Position numbers and translations under genes: made by a program. From CAZMVY01 sp964653435 (GTDB lineage Bacteria; Planctomycetota; Phycisphaerae; UBA1845; PWPN01): a DNA stretch of 64,000 bases. Shown here one piece after another: positions 51,837 to 60,742 of this stretch (position 1 is its first letter; each line of letters begins with the position of its first letter). The stretch lies in the NCBI GenBank assembly GCA_964653435.1, contig CAZZFA010000016.1, positions 1 to 64,000 on the forward strand, in the 5' to 3' direction. The notes beneath the pieces are model-generated. The model did not search any database and was not told the origin of the DNA. It saw nothing but the letters and a program-made list of their open reading frames with translations.

Positions 51837-52795
51837 TGCCCATGAGCAGACCCAGGATCGTTGTTACCGAGCGCTACAGCCCGAAGGCGATGGAACGATT
51901 GGCCGCGGCCGGGGACGTGACGCTGCTCAGCCGGCGCGACGAGGCGACACTGCTCGCCGCCGTCGCAGATGCCGAGGCGCTCGTCGTGCGCACTCACACG
52001 ACCGTGACCCGCCGCGTGATTGAGGCGGGCAGACGCCTGCGCGTCATCGCACGCGGCGGCGTGGGGCTCGACAACATCGACCTCGCGGCCGCCCGCGAAC
52101 GCGGGATACCGGTCGTGTACACCCCGGCCGCCTCCACCCACGCCGTCGCGGACTTCACCATCGGCCTGATCCTCGCACTGCAGCGCCGCATCGGCTGGTT
52201 CGACCAGGAAATCCGCACGGGCGATTTTGCCACCCTGCGGTCGCGCGACCCGGGCTGCCCGGAACTGCGCCACCAGACCCTCGGCATCATCGGCATGGGG
52301 CGCATCGGCAGCCAGGTCGCCCGGCGCGCCGCAGCGGGATTCGGCATGGAGGTCATCTACAACGACATCCGCCCCGTCGGGCCGTTTCCCTTCCCCGCCG
52401 TCAGCGCGACGCGGGATCAGGTGCTTGCATCCGCCGACGTGGTGTCGCTGCACGTACCCTTGACCCCTCTGACGCGCGGAATGCTCGACCGCCAGGCGCT
52501 CTCACGCATGAAACGCGACGCGTGTCTGATCAATACGTCACGCGGACCCGTGGTTGTCGCGAGCGACCTCGCCGAGGCCCTGCGCGAACGGCGGATCGCC
52601 GCCGCGGCCATCGACGTCTTCGACCCGGAGCCGCCCCCCCCCGACCACCCCCTCCGCTCCGCGCCGAACTGCCTGCTGACGCCGCACGTCGCCTCGCGAA
52701 GCCGCGAAGGACTCGCCGCCATGAACGACGTGGTCGACGACGTTGTCGCCGTATTGGAAGGCCGGCCACCGGCGTGGCCGTGGACCGAAGAGTAG
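51836..52795 (+). CDS. D-isomer specific 2-hydroxyacid dehydrogenase (SerA-like)
   Basis: A 319-aa NAD-dependent dehydrogenase resembling phosphoglycerate dehydrogenase without ACT domain. NAD motif GIIGMGRIGSQVARRA, catalytic Arg in LINTSRGPVV, Glu in DVFDPEPPPP and His in LLTPHVASRS are all present. The substrate-binding strand has VIARGGVGLDNIDLAAAR. Candidates include 3-phosphoglycerate and other 2-hydroxyacids or sugar acids; coupling to ThuA suggests carbohydrate metabolism. The start overlaps the thuA stop codon. Confidence 0.9.
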   Translation: MPMSRPRIVVTERYSPKAMERLAAAGDVTLLSRRDEATLLAAVADAEALVVRTHTTVTRRVIEAGRRLRVIARGGVGLDNIDLAAARERGIPVVYTPAASTHAVADFTIGLILALQRRIGWFDQEIRTGDFATLRSRDPGCPELRHQTLGIIGMGRIGSQVARRAAAGFGMEVIYNDIRPVGPFPFPAVSATRDQVLASADVVSLHVPLTPLTRGMLDRQALSRMKRDACLINTSRGPVVVASDLAEALRERRIAAAAIDVFDPEPPPPDHPLRSAPNCLLTPHVASRSREGLAAMNDVVDDVVAVLEGRPPAWPWTEE

Positions 52796-53221
52796 GGACC
52801 AGACGCTCCTCCGGCAGGCTCCGCGACGCCGGCGCAAAGGTCGGACGCATCCTTCGACGGCCCCGACGCCTGCGGTCGGTAGTCGCCCGCGATCTATAAC
52901 TCACGCCTGCGAACGGCCGCGGGCCGCGAGCCGACAGGCTTAAGGTTATCGGCAACTCCAGGCCCCGTGCGACGGGAAGCGCGGATGCGGCGGCCGAGCG
53001 CAGCGCCTCCTGCCTGCCCGGATCTCTTCCGAGGCACAGTTCCGGTCGCCCTGCTTGCCGCCGGCGCTGCGCCTATCAGGACGTAGCTCCGTGCCTCGAA
53101 CGAACACGCTCCAAGGCTGGCAGCGCGACGCCCTCACCGGCCAGCCGTATAGACGCCGAAGGCGTTAAGAATCCAGTCTGAATCTAAACATCCGCAGATT
53201 GTAAACCGATCAAAGTGTCGC
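52796..53221. other. 426-bp intergenic region
   Basis: No gene is supported. The last 60 bases are AT-richer than the surroundings and likely hold the PilZ-gene promoter, but hexamers are unclear. A small hairpin ACGCC/GGCGT lies near 53151-53167. Confidence 0.45.
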
Positions 53222-53713
53222 ATGAGTCCCCACACGGAATCTCGTCTCGGCGCGGTGCTCGACGGCCTGCTCGACGAACTCGATCGTCACGCGCACGAGT
53301 CGCAAACCCAACTATCAACGAATGCCCCGGGAGCGAGCCCGCTTTGTCAACGTCGCGCACCGCGCTATCGATTCCGGTGCAACTGCCTCATCCGTTTCTT
53401 TGCTTCCGCAGCGATGGAGATCGGTGCCTTGCCGGGCCGCACCCGTAACCTGTCGCGCGGCGGCCTGGGGCTGCTCGTCCAGCGCCCGTTTGCAGCCGGC
53501 GAAGTAATCGAAGTGGAACTGGGCAAATGGCCGGCCCACGGTCGAGCATTCCTGGCAGGCGAGGTGCGGTTCTGCCGCTATACCGGGCGCGGTTATTACG
53601 AAGTCGGAGTAGCCCTCAAGGCCGCAAGCGACCAAGCCATCTTCAGCCGAAACCCCGCCCTGGCGGCGACCGCGTTCGACTGGGTCTGCAACGCGAAATT
53701 TCCCGCGCAGTAA
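53222..53713 (+). CDS. PilZ domain protein, putative c-di-GMP receptor
   Basis: A 163-aa cytoplasmic protein. The PilZ signature has both halves: RRAPRYRFR (the RxxxR arm, about 45-53) and NLSRGGLGLLV (N-x-S-x-x-G, about 76-86), followed by the beta-barrel strands EVIEVELGKW, FLAGEVRFCRYTGRGYYEVGVAL. It should bind cyclic-di-GMP and alter a partner. No ribosome site precedes the ATG. It is alone on its strand; no flagellar or pilus genes are near. Confidence 0.85.
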   Translation: MSPHTESRLGAVLDGLLDELDRHAHESQTQLSTNAPGASPLCQRRAPRYRFRCNCLIRFFASAAMEIGALPGRTRNLSRGGLGLLVQRPFAAGEVIEVELGKWPAHGRAFLAGEVRFCRYTGRGYYEVGVALKAASDQAIFSRNPALAATAFDWVCNAKFPAQ

Positions 53714-53794
53714 CGGAAATCAAGTTGCGATGCGGTGCAAGCGCCGACCCCGGCAAGCCTCCAGGCCGGGCCACAGGAATGCCCGAACAGCCGC

Positions 53795-55225
53795 TCAAAC
53801 CAGGCGTACTTGGACGATCTCGGCCGGCGCGTTGATCCGCACCGGAAACCAGTTCCCCGCTCCTGCGTTCACGAAAAGCAGGGGCTGACTGCTCCGGATG
53901 CAATCTCCATCTTCGTCCTGAAGCGGACGCGCCGCACCCGTCACGCCGTCGCCTGTGTAGAACCCGCGTATGTAACGAAACAGGATATTGCCGGCGCCGA
54001 GGTCCGGCCAGCCGGGCGGAGTCAGCATCAACTGGCCGCCGTGCGTGTGGCCGGCGAGCGTAAGAGGGATGCCTCGTCTGGCGGCGGCGTCGAACGCATG
54101 CGGATGGTGCGCCAGGGCGATGGTGAAGGGTCGCGCCGGATCCGCACAGGGCGGGCCGAACGTCGCCTCCGCACATTGCTCATGCCCCGGCCTCTGCATA
54201 GTGCCGGCATCGCGACGGCTCCACATCAGCCCGCCGATTCGCAGCCGTTCGCCGCCAATGTCGATTTCCCGCAGCTCGTTGACCAGCAGCGGCACACCCT
54301 CTCCGCGAAGGAACGCCACGAAAACATTCCCGTCGTCGATCAGATCGTGGTTGCCCACGCAGGCGAAAAGACCGTATCGATGCCGCAGGCCGCGCATCGT
54401 CTCCAGCGCCTCGGGCAGCACCTGATTGGAGTGATCAACGAGGTCGCCCGTGATGACCACGATATCGCTGTCGAGGCGATTGGCCGCGTCCACCGCACGG
54501 CGGAAGTGACCCACCTGATACAGGCGGCCGATGTGAAAGTCGCTCAGATGCGTGATGGTGAGGCCGCGCAGACGGTCCGGCAGGCCCGGCGGGCTTACGG
54601 CGCACCGACGAATCGCGAGACGGCCCATTTGCCACATACCGGCCGCCGCCCCGCCGCCGGCAACGAGGACGGGAGCGGCCACGGCCGCGCGATGAAGAAA
54701 CGCGCGACGCGAGAGGTTGACTCCCTCCGGCACCGAGGGCCGCCCGGTGCGACGACCGCGTATGCTCGCAACCGCCCAGACGCAGACCCCGATGATCGCG
54801 CCGGTGGGCACGGCCAGGGCAATGAACATATGCCACAACTGGACCCACATGACCAGCGGCGTCGGCAGGCGTCGCCAGTCGAGCGAACCGCGAAGCATGC
54901 CCAGCGCGGGCGCGAGCATGAGGATCATGTAGATCGCCAGCAGCACGCGGCTCCAGCGTCGAACGACGGGACGCCCGCCGGCCTGCGTCAGACGCAAGTC
55001 GGAGCGAACCCACCACGCAACGTTGAGGACCACGACAGTGACGAGCAGCGACTGAAAGACCGCGGAGCGCGGCCATGCGACACGGCCGGTTGCCTCCAGT
55101 AACAGCATCCCGACCAGCGCGGCGAACAGAACGAAGACGCCGCCGCGGACCCACCGGCGCTGATTGACCGTACCATTTGTCCGAATCTGAACCGCTCCCT
55201 GAAACACGTCTGCCCGGGGCACCAC
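53795..55225 (-). CDS. Polytopic membrane metallophosphoesterase with an internal twin-arginine motif
   Basis: A 476-aa protein. Four membrane helices (about 27-160) are followed by VNLSRRAFLHRAAVAAPVLV (about 168-187), a sequence resembling a Tat signal but inside the chain, then the phosphoesterase domain (about 210-476) with THLSDFHIGR, VITGDLVDHS, CVGNHDLI, IALAHHPHAF and LAGHTHGGQLM. It is related to YkuE/YaeI enzymes, one of which hydrolyses a lipid A precursor. The catalytic domain would face the periplasm. Start is a GTG at 55225 with GGAGG 9 nt upstream. Confidence 0.9.
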   Translation of the reverse strand: MVPRADVFQGAVQIRTNGTVNQRRWVRGGVFVLFAALVGMLLLEATGRVAWPRSAVFQSLLVTVVVLNVAWWVRSDLRLTQAGGRPVVRRWSRVLLAIYMILMLAPALGMLRGSLDWRRLPTPLVMWVQLWHMFIALAVPTGAIIGVCVWAVASIRGRRTGRPSVPEGVNLSRRAFLHRAAVAAPVLVAGGGAAAGMWQMGRLAIRRCAVSPPGLPDRLRGLTITHLSDFHIGRLYQVGHFRRAVDAANRLDSDIVVITGDLVDHSNQVLPEALETMRGLRHRYGLFACVGNHDLIDDGNVFVAFLRGEGVPLLVNELREIDIGGERLRIGGLMWSRRDAGTMQRPGHEQCAEATFGPPCADPARPFTIALAHHPHAFDAAARRGIPLTLAGHTHGGQLMLTPPGWPDLGAGNILFRYIRGFYTGDGVTGAARPLQDEDGDCIRSSQPLLFVNAGAGNWFPVRINAPAEIVQVRLV

Positions 55226-55735
55226 TGCGCAAGGCCTCCGGAGTGGACAGCACCCGCGCCAACTCCCTGATTATACGCCGTTGTCGGTCCGGGTGATCGG
55301 CCAAAGGCCTCGCCGCGACATGGCAAGGTGCTCCCAGGCGGGCCGAACCGGATTCCCCCGGGCCGTGACCAAAAACATCATTCTGAGCGGAATGCAACCC
55401 GCCGAAGGATCCAGCCGGCACTCTGCGCAAACGAGAACGAGCGCAGCGAGTGGTTCGGGCATCCGGGGCATCGTCCCCCGTCGCGTTCGATCAAGACCGT
55501 GCAGCCGGAACGCCGGATCCGACACATGGTTGCCGTCCCGTACGATCCTGTTGCGCCGCCATGAGGTCTTGCCGAGGCGGGATTTCCTCTCGCTCCCGCT
55601 GAGGATGACATTTCCGCCTTTGCCATGACGCGTGAGCACACACGCGACGACGGCACGCCGCCGCGGGTGTGATTCTCTCCGGGCGCCTGGGTATGATACC
55701 CCGCTGAGGCACCAACCCATGACGAGGTGTAAACG
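55226..55735. other. 510-bp intergenic region with repeat element
   Basis: No gene is supported. Bases 55377-55612 form the inverted-repeat element. A TATGAT at 55692-55697 may be the -10 of the aminotransferase promoter, but its -35 is poor. Confidence 0.5.
55377..55612. repeat. MITE-like element with imperfect inverted ends
   Basis: The left end is CATTCTGAGCGGAATGC then GCCGAAGGATCC (55379-55412); the right end is GGGATTTCCTC then GCTGAGGATGACA (about 55580-55612), which is roughly the reverse complement. The element at 59181-59334 has the same pair of ends. It is non-coding inside. Confidence 0.5.
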
Positions 55736-56914
55736 ATGCGATTGAGCAGGCGTGTAACGGCCCTCGCCGAGTCGGCGACACTGGCGGTGTCGTCCAAGGC
55801 GGCGGCGATGAAGAAACAGGGGATCGACGTGGTGAGCTTCGGGGCCGGTGAACCGGATTTCGACACGCCGGCAAACGTGAAGGAGGCCGCCAAGAAGGCT
55901 CTCGACGAGGGCAAGACCAAGTACGCGACGCCGGCCTCCGGCATCCTGCCCGCGAAGGAGGCTGTCTGCGCGAAGTTCAAGCGCGACAACGGCCTCACGT
56001 ACGAGCCGTCGCAGGTAATCATCACCGTCGGCGGGAAGGAGGCCCTTTATCTCGCCTTCAGTGCCCTGGTAGACGAGGGCGATGAGGTCCTCCTGCCGGC
56101 GCCGTACTGGGTGAGCTACCCGGAACAGATCCAGCTCAACGGCGGCCGGCCCGTCATCCTGTCGGGGGCCGAGGCGAACAGCTTCAAGCTGCGGCCGGAG
56201 GAGATCGAGGCCGCCATCACGCCGAAGACGCGGGTGCTCGTGCTGAACTATCCGAGCAACCCCGGCGGCTTCTGCTATACGCCGGAGGAAGTCCGGGCGA
56301 TTGCGGATGTCGTCGTCAGGCACGATATCATCGTCTTCTCGGACGAGATGTACGATCGCCTCCTCTACGGGAACCAGAAGTTCCTGAGCTTTGCGGCGAC
56401 GCGACCGGAGGCCTACGCGAAGACGGTCACGTTCAACGCCGGGTCGAAGACGTATTCGATGACCGGCTGGCGCGTCGGCTACGCGGCGGGCCCCAAGGAG
56501 ATCATCAGCGCGATGGCCAAGCTGCAGAGCCAGACCACCAGCGGCCCCGCGACGTTCAACCAGTGGGCGCTGGCCGCAGCGCTGCAGGGCGACCAGTCCT
56601 CGGTCGAGACAATGCGGCAGGAGTTTGAACGACGGGCGGAGTACATGCACAAGCGGCTCAACGAGCTGCCGGGCGTGCGGTGCGTGCGGCCGACCGGCGC
56701 GTTCTACGCCTTTCCGAACGTCAGCGGAACGTACAAGAAGCTGGGCGTGAAGGGCTCGCTCGAGTTCTCGTCGAAGGTCCTGGACGAGGCGAAGGTCGCG
56801 CTCGTACCCGGCGTCGCATTCGGCAGCGACGAGCACGTGCGGCTCTCGTTCGCGACGAGCATGGAACAGATCAGGAAGGGGCTCGACCGGCTGGCGGAGT
56901 TTCTGGCGCGTTGA
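55736..56914 (+). CDS. Class I/II pyridoxal-phosphate aminotransferase (aspartate-type)
   Basis: A 392-aa aminotransferase. It has SFGAGEPDFDTP (about 34-45), TKYATPASGILPAKEA, LPAPYWVSYPEQ, NYPSNPGGFCYT, SDEMYDRLLYG, and the PLP Lys in FNAGSKTYSMTGWRVGYAAG. The C-terminal Arg that binds the carboxylate is in VRLSFATSMEQI. The best match is aspartate or aspartate/prephenate aminotransferase (type 1-beta). GAGGTG lies upstream of the ATG at about 6-8 nt. Confidence 0.92.
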   Translation: MRLSRRVTALAESATLAVSSKAAAMKKQGIDVVSFGAGEPDFDTPANVKEAAKKALDEGKTKYATPASGILPAKEAVCAKFKRDNGLTYEPSQVIITVGGKEALYLAFSALVDEGDEVLLPAPYWVSYPEQIQLNGGRPVILSGAEANSFKLRPEEIEAAITPKTRVLVLNYPSNPGGFCYTPEEVRAIADVVVRHDIIVFSDEMYDRLLYGNQKFLSFAATRPEAYAKTVTFNAGSKTYSMTGWRVGYAAGPKEIISAMAKLQSQTTSGPATFNQWALAAALQGDQSSVETMRQEFERRAEYMHKRLNELPGVRCVRPTGAFYAFPNVSGTYKKLGVKGSLEFSSKVLDEAKVALVPGVAFGSDEHVRLSFATSMEQIRKGLDRLAEFLAR

Positions 56915-56985
56915 GGCCCCGCCGGTTCGGAGCGGACGAGCCTTGACCGATCGGACGAATTGAGGAACAGCAGGAGGAACACGTG

Positions 56986-57909
56986 ATGTTGCAGGAACTG
57001 GGTCATCGACTGGCGCTCATGGGGATGGTGCTTGCGATGAGCGTGATGTGCGGGCGACTCGTTGCGGCGGAGGCCGACGCGGCGAAGACGCCGGGCGCAA
57101 GGCCGAAAAAGGTCCTCTATCTGACGCATTCGCAGGGATTCAACCACCCCGTGCTGGGCCTTACGGAGAAGATCCTGCCGGAGCTGGGCCGGAAGTCGGG
57201 CGCCTTCGAGGTGACGTGCCTGGCAGGCTACAAGCAGAAACCCGACCAGATCGACCTCTCGATGATCACCCCCGACTACCTCAAGCCGTTCGACGCGATC
57301 ATCTTCTACACCACCGGCGCGCTGCCGCTGAAGCCCGAGCAGAAGAAGGCGATCATCGACTTCGTCAAGAGCGGCAAGGGGTTCGTGGGCATTCACTCCG
57401 CAACCGACTACAGCAAGGACCCGGACTACTGGCCGGACTTCGTGGACATGCTCGGCCCGCGTTTCAAGACACACGGCGCCAACGACGCCCCACTGTTCAT
57501 CAGGGTGGACGACCCGAAGCACCCGGCGACGAAGATGCTGCCGCAGGAGTGGAAGATCGCCGACGAGATGTACCAGGTGATCGAGCCGGTGCCGCGGGAC
57601 AAGTTCCACATCCTGCTGACCGTCGATACGGAGAAGTCGGACCCGGCGAACCTTGCAAGGAACAAGATGGAGAAGGGCAAGGTATATGAGGTGTCGTGGT
57701 GCCGGCTGTACGGCAAGGGACGGGTGTTCTACACGTCGCTCGGCCATCGCGAGGACGTCTGGGAGAATAAGCTCTACCAGGAACACCTGGTCGGGGGAAT
57801 CCGCTGGGCGATGGGCGAGGGCCCCGCGGACGCGACGCCCGATGCAAAGCTCCGTGTGCCGCAGGAACGAGGCGAAAAGAAGAGCAGACCCCGGAAAACG
57901 GCCGAATAA
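56986..57909 (+). CDS. Secreted ThuA domain protein
   Basis: A 307-aa exported protein. The signal peptide is about 1-28 (RLALMGMVLAMSVMCGRLVAA). The ThuA fold shows KVLYLTHSQGFNHPVLG, FDAIIFYTTGALPL, GKGFVGIHSATDYSKDPDYW and GKGRVFYTSLGHREDVW, followed by a basic Lys/Arg-rich tail. It is longer and only distantly similar to the other ThuA protein here (51072). AGGAGG lies 8 nt before the ATG at 56986, while a GTG at 56983 is too close. Role: probably sugar metabolism, by family association only. Confidence 0.9.
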   Translation: MLQELGHRLALMGMVLAMSVMCGRLVAAEADAAKTPGARPKKVLYLTHSQGFNHPVLGLTEKILPELGRKSGAFEVTCLAGYKQKPDQIDLSMITPDYLKPFDAIIFYTTGALPLKPEQKKAIIDFVKSGKGFVGIHSATDYSKDPDYWPDFVDMLGPRFKTHGANDAPLFIRVDDPKHPATKMLPQEWKIADEMYQVIEPVPRDKFHILLTVDTEKSDPANLARNKMEKGKVYEVSWCRLYGKGRVFYTSLGHREDVWENKLYQEHLVGGIRWAMGEGPADATPDAKLRVPQERGEKKSRPRKTAE

Positions 57910-58104
57910 TACCGACGAACGACCGAACTCGCAGTGGCGGACACTGTCGGACGTGACAACCGCCCCGGGCCGTTGTGCGTGAGCAGGGCGCCCGTCGCAG
58001 GAGATGGTGCGCCTTGCGGACCGTCCGAAGCGACGGGCAACGTGTGCTCGGAGCGAGCGCCCGGAAGGACGTCGCGCCGCAACGGGGTTGTGAGGCGCAA
58101 GATC

Positions 58105-58509
58105 GTGAGCACCGAGCCCGATGCAGACGCCAAGGGGTCGCTGCCACCCGACGCCGCCGATCCGACGACGGACCGCGATCGACCCTGGCTCACGCAGGCC
58201 GCTCTCTATCCCCGCTGCTACACGTGGTACGTGTTCCTCTCGTCGCTGGACCTGATGCTTACCTGGCTGGTGATCCACATGGAGGGAAGCGAGCTCAACG
58301 CGGCGGCCGTGTGGGTCATCCAACGATGGGACCTGCACGGACTGATCGTTTTCAAGTTCCTCCTCGTCACGCTGGTAATCGGCATCTGCGAAGTGGTGGG
58401 CCGGCGCAATCGGCCGCTCGGACGGGCGCTGGCCGTCCTCGCCGCCGGCATCACGGCCATCCCCGTCGCGCTTACCGTCGCGGCGCTGGCGACCGGCTTT
58501 ATGCGATGA
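58105..58509 (+). CDS. DUF5658-like small membrane protein
   Basis: A 134-aa protein with three predicted membrane helices: WYVFLSSLDLMLTWLVIHM, GLIVFKFLLVTLVIGICEVV and ALAVLAAGITAIPVALTVAA. The polar N-terminus (about 1-35) is acidic and Pro-rich. The arrangement with LDLMLTW and NAAAVW near a FK residue recalls DUF5658. The start is a GTG at 58105 with GAGG 9 nt upstream; longer frames upstream look non-coding. Function is unknown. It is convergent with pyrE, 8 bp apart. Confidence 0.7.
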   Translation: MSTEPDADAKGSLPPDAADPTTDRDRPWLTQAALYPRCYTWYVFLSSLDLMLTWLVIHMEGSELNAAAVWVIQRWDLHGLIVFKFLLVTLVIGICEVVGRRNRPLGRALAVLAAGITAIPVALTVAALATGFMR

Positions 58510-58517
58510 GGCGAGGG

Positions 58518-59042
58518 TCAGGCCACCGCGTCGAGATCGGCCTTGGTCAGCAGCGCCTCGTACCGGATGCCGGCCTCGGCAAATCGCTCGCCGCCGCCTT
58601 CCTGCCGGTCGATTACGGTGACGACCTTTTCCACGATCGCCCCGGCGTCGGTCAGCGACTTGACCGCCTCGATGGCCTGGCCGCCGGTCGTCGTGACATC
58701 CTCCACGAGCAGGACGTGGTCGCCCTTTTCGATACGGCCCTCGACGAGCTTGCCCGTACCGTAGTCCTTCTTCTGGTTGCGGACGATGACGAACGGTAAC
58801 CCGCATGCCATCGACGTGGCCGCCGCCAGCGCCACCGCCCCGAGTTCGGCCCCGGCGATACGGGCCGTCATGGGGGTCACATGCACGGCGAGGCGCCGGC
58901 CGAGTTCCTGGAGTATCGCCGGCTGGGTCTCGAACAGGTACTTATCGAGATAGTACCTGCTGCGTTTGCCCGACCGGAGAACGAAATCGCCCTCCAGATA
59001 CGCCGCCTGCCGGATCGCCGCCGCCAGTTCCCGGTCTGTCAT
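58518..59042 (-). CDS. pyrE: Orotate phosphoribosyltransferase
   Basis: A 174-aa enzyme joining orotate with PRPP to make OMP in pyrimidine synthesis. The PRPP motif is HVLLVEDVTTTGGQAIEAV, preceded by RNQKKDYGTGKLVEG (flexible loop Lys residues) and FVLRSGKRSRYYLDKY at the N-terminus, with GAELGAVALAAATSM. GGAG lies 6 nt before the ATG at 59042. It stands alone. Confidence 0.95.
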   Translation of the reverse strand: MTDRELAAAIRQAAYLEGDFVLRSGKRSRYYLDKYLFETQPAILQELGRRLAVHVTPMTARIAGAELGAVALAAATSMACGLPFVIVRNQKKDYGTGKLVEGRIEKGDHVLLVEDVTTTGGQAIEAVKSLTDAGAIVEKVVTVIDRQEGGGERFAEAGIRYEALLTKADLDAVA

Positions 59043-59408
59043 GTCTCACTCCGTCCGGGCCGCGATCTCCCGCGCGCCCGTGGTCATGACTCTAGCCCGC
59101 CGCCACGAAATGGACAAGAGGGCCGAGGGGGATTAGAGTCGCGACGCGCGGTGCGAGGCTCCGGGACGTGCCAAGGCGGCATCCTGAGCGCCGCGAAGGA
59201 TCCTGCATCCGATTGGCGTTGAGCCGATCAAGCGCAGCGGCGGAAGAAGACCGGGACGCTTACCCCGCCCGGTGCGCTCGGTGGTGCGAACGCAAAACGG
59301 AAGCCGGATGCTTCGCTGCGATCAGAATGACGGTCGCGAGCCATGCCCCGGAACCCGGGCATGCCCGAAGCTTGCCGCCGGTGAAAGGGCGCCCTGAGGG
59401 TGGATGGA
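59043..59408. other. 366-bp intergenic region with repeat element
   Basis: Divergent gap between pyrE and the MoxR gene. Bases 59181-59334 form the repeat element. No gene is supported, and the promoters of both flanking genes must lie here but were not resolved. Confidence 0.5.
59181..59334. repeat. MITE-like element with imperfect inverted ends
   Basis: Left end ATCCTGAGCG-CCGCGAAGGATCC (59181-59204) and right end CCGGATGCTTCGCTGCG then ATCAGAATGAC (59306-59332) are inverted relative to one another, like the element at 55377-55612. About 100 bp of non-coding sequence lies between. Confidence 0.5.
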
Positions 59409-60410
59409 ATGGGTGACGACGATCTGACGATGCTTGCTGCCGTCCGCGAGGCCGGCGCCCGGCTCACCGCAGAGATCGCCAAGGTGATCGTCGGCCAGCA
59501 GACGATCGTGCAACAACTCCTCACGGCCCTGTTCTGCGAAGGCCACGTCGTGATCGTCGGCGTGCCGGGCTTGGCCAAGACCCTGCTGGTCAAGACGCTT
59601 GCGGAGGTCCTCGACTGGCAGTTCCGGCGCATCCAGTTCACGCCCGACATGATGCCCGCCGATATCATCGGCACGGAGCTGATCCAGGAAGACCGGGCAA
59701 CGGGCCGTCGCGAGCTGCGCTTCGCGAAGGGGCCGGTGTTCGCCAACATCGTGCTGGCCGACGAAATCAACCGCGCCCCGCCGAAGACGCAGGCGGCCCT
59801 TCTCGAGGCGATGCAGGAGTATCACGTCACCAGCGGCGGCGTCTCGTACGCGCTCGACCGGCCGTTCGTCGTCGTCGCCACGCAGAACCCGATCGAGCAG
59901 GAGGGTACCTACCCCCTTCCGGAGGCGCAGCTCGATCGCTTCATGTTCAGCCTGTGGATAGACTACCCCGGCGAGGCGGAGGAAGAGACCATCGTCGAAC
60001 AGACTACCGCCCCGCCGTCGTACACGCTCAACCGCATCCTGTCGCGCGAGCAGATGCTCGCATATCAACAACTCGTCCGGCGCGTGCCCGTCAGCCGTCA
60101 CGTGATCAGGTACGCTTCGTCCCTGGCGAGAGCGTCCAGGCCGCGCGGGCAGGCCGATGCCTACGTCCGCAAGTACGTCGAATGGGGAGCCGGCCCCCGG
60201 GCGTCGCAGTACCTCGTGCTTGGCGCGAAGGCCCGTGCCGTCATGGCCGGCCGGCCCGCACCCTCAACTGCCGACGTCCGCGAGGTGGCGATGGCCGTCC
60301 TTCGGCATCGGATCATCCCGAACTACGCGGCCGTCGGAGACGGAGTGACGGCCGCCGATATCGTGGGCTACCTCCTCGACCGGGTCGCCGAGCCGGATTA
60401 CAGCCGCTGA
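59409..60410 (+). CDS. MoxR family AAA+ ATPase
   Basis: A 333-aa AAA+ chaperone-like ATPase. Walker A is GVPGLAKTLLVKTLAE (about 53-68), Walker B is IVLADEINRAPPKTQAALLEAM, sensor 1 is VVATQNPIEQEGTYPLPEAQLDRF, and sensor 2 lies in the C-terminal lid. MoxR proteins usually work with neighbouring DUF58 and vWA-domain membrane proteins; none is present on either side. GAGGG lies 8 nt before the ATG at 59409; a GTG three codons upstream is an alternative. Confidence 0.94.
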   Translation: MGDDDLTMLAAVREAGARLTAEIAKVIVGQQTIVQQLLTALFCEGHVVIVGVPGLAKTLLVKTLAEVLDWQFRRIQFTPDMMPADIIGTELIQEDRATGRRELRFAKGPVFANIVLADEINRAPPKTQAALLEAMQEYHVTSGGVSYALDRPFVVVATQNPIEQEGTYPLPEAQLDRFMFSLWIDYPGEAEEETIVEQTTAPPSYTLNRILSREQMLAYQQLVRRVPVSRHVIRYASSLARASRPRGQADAYVRKYVEWGAGPRASQYLVLGAKARAVMAGRPAPSTADVREVAMAVLRHRIIPNYAAVGDGVTAADIVGYLLDRVAEPDYSR

Positions 60411-60742
60411 CGTTCCTCGCCCGGCGAAGGGGAGAGCAGAGCCGAGCGTAACTTGGGCCGAAGAAGCACCGCCGTAGCCGGCCGTTCGCCCCCGCTTCGA
60501 CCGGCCGTACTTGCGTGTCGCACCCTCATCGAATCGGCCGGAGCCGTTACGGACGACCTGCGACACGATGCTGTCGTCGTTAATGCGGATGCGGCCGGCG
60601 GCATCCGTCTCGCCTCCGCGTCCGTGGGTTATCCGCGGCATCGCTCAAGTCCCATAAGGAATCCGCCGAAGCATGTAACATCCGCCGCGCCCGCAGTGTG
60701 CGCGGATTCCGACGCGGAGGGCCAAGGCACCCGGAGACAGGC
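60411..60742. other. 332-bp intergenic region
   Basis: Nothing recognisable. A short ORF (60453-60758) lacks a ribosome site and is not called. The promoter of the cadherin-like gene must lie here unless it is co-transcribed with the MoxR gene. Confidence 0.45.
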
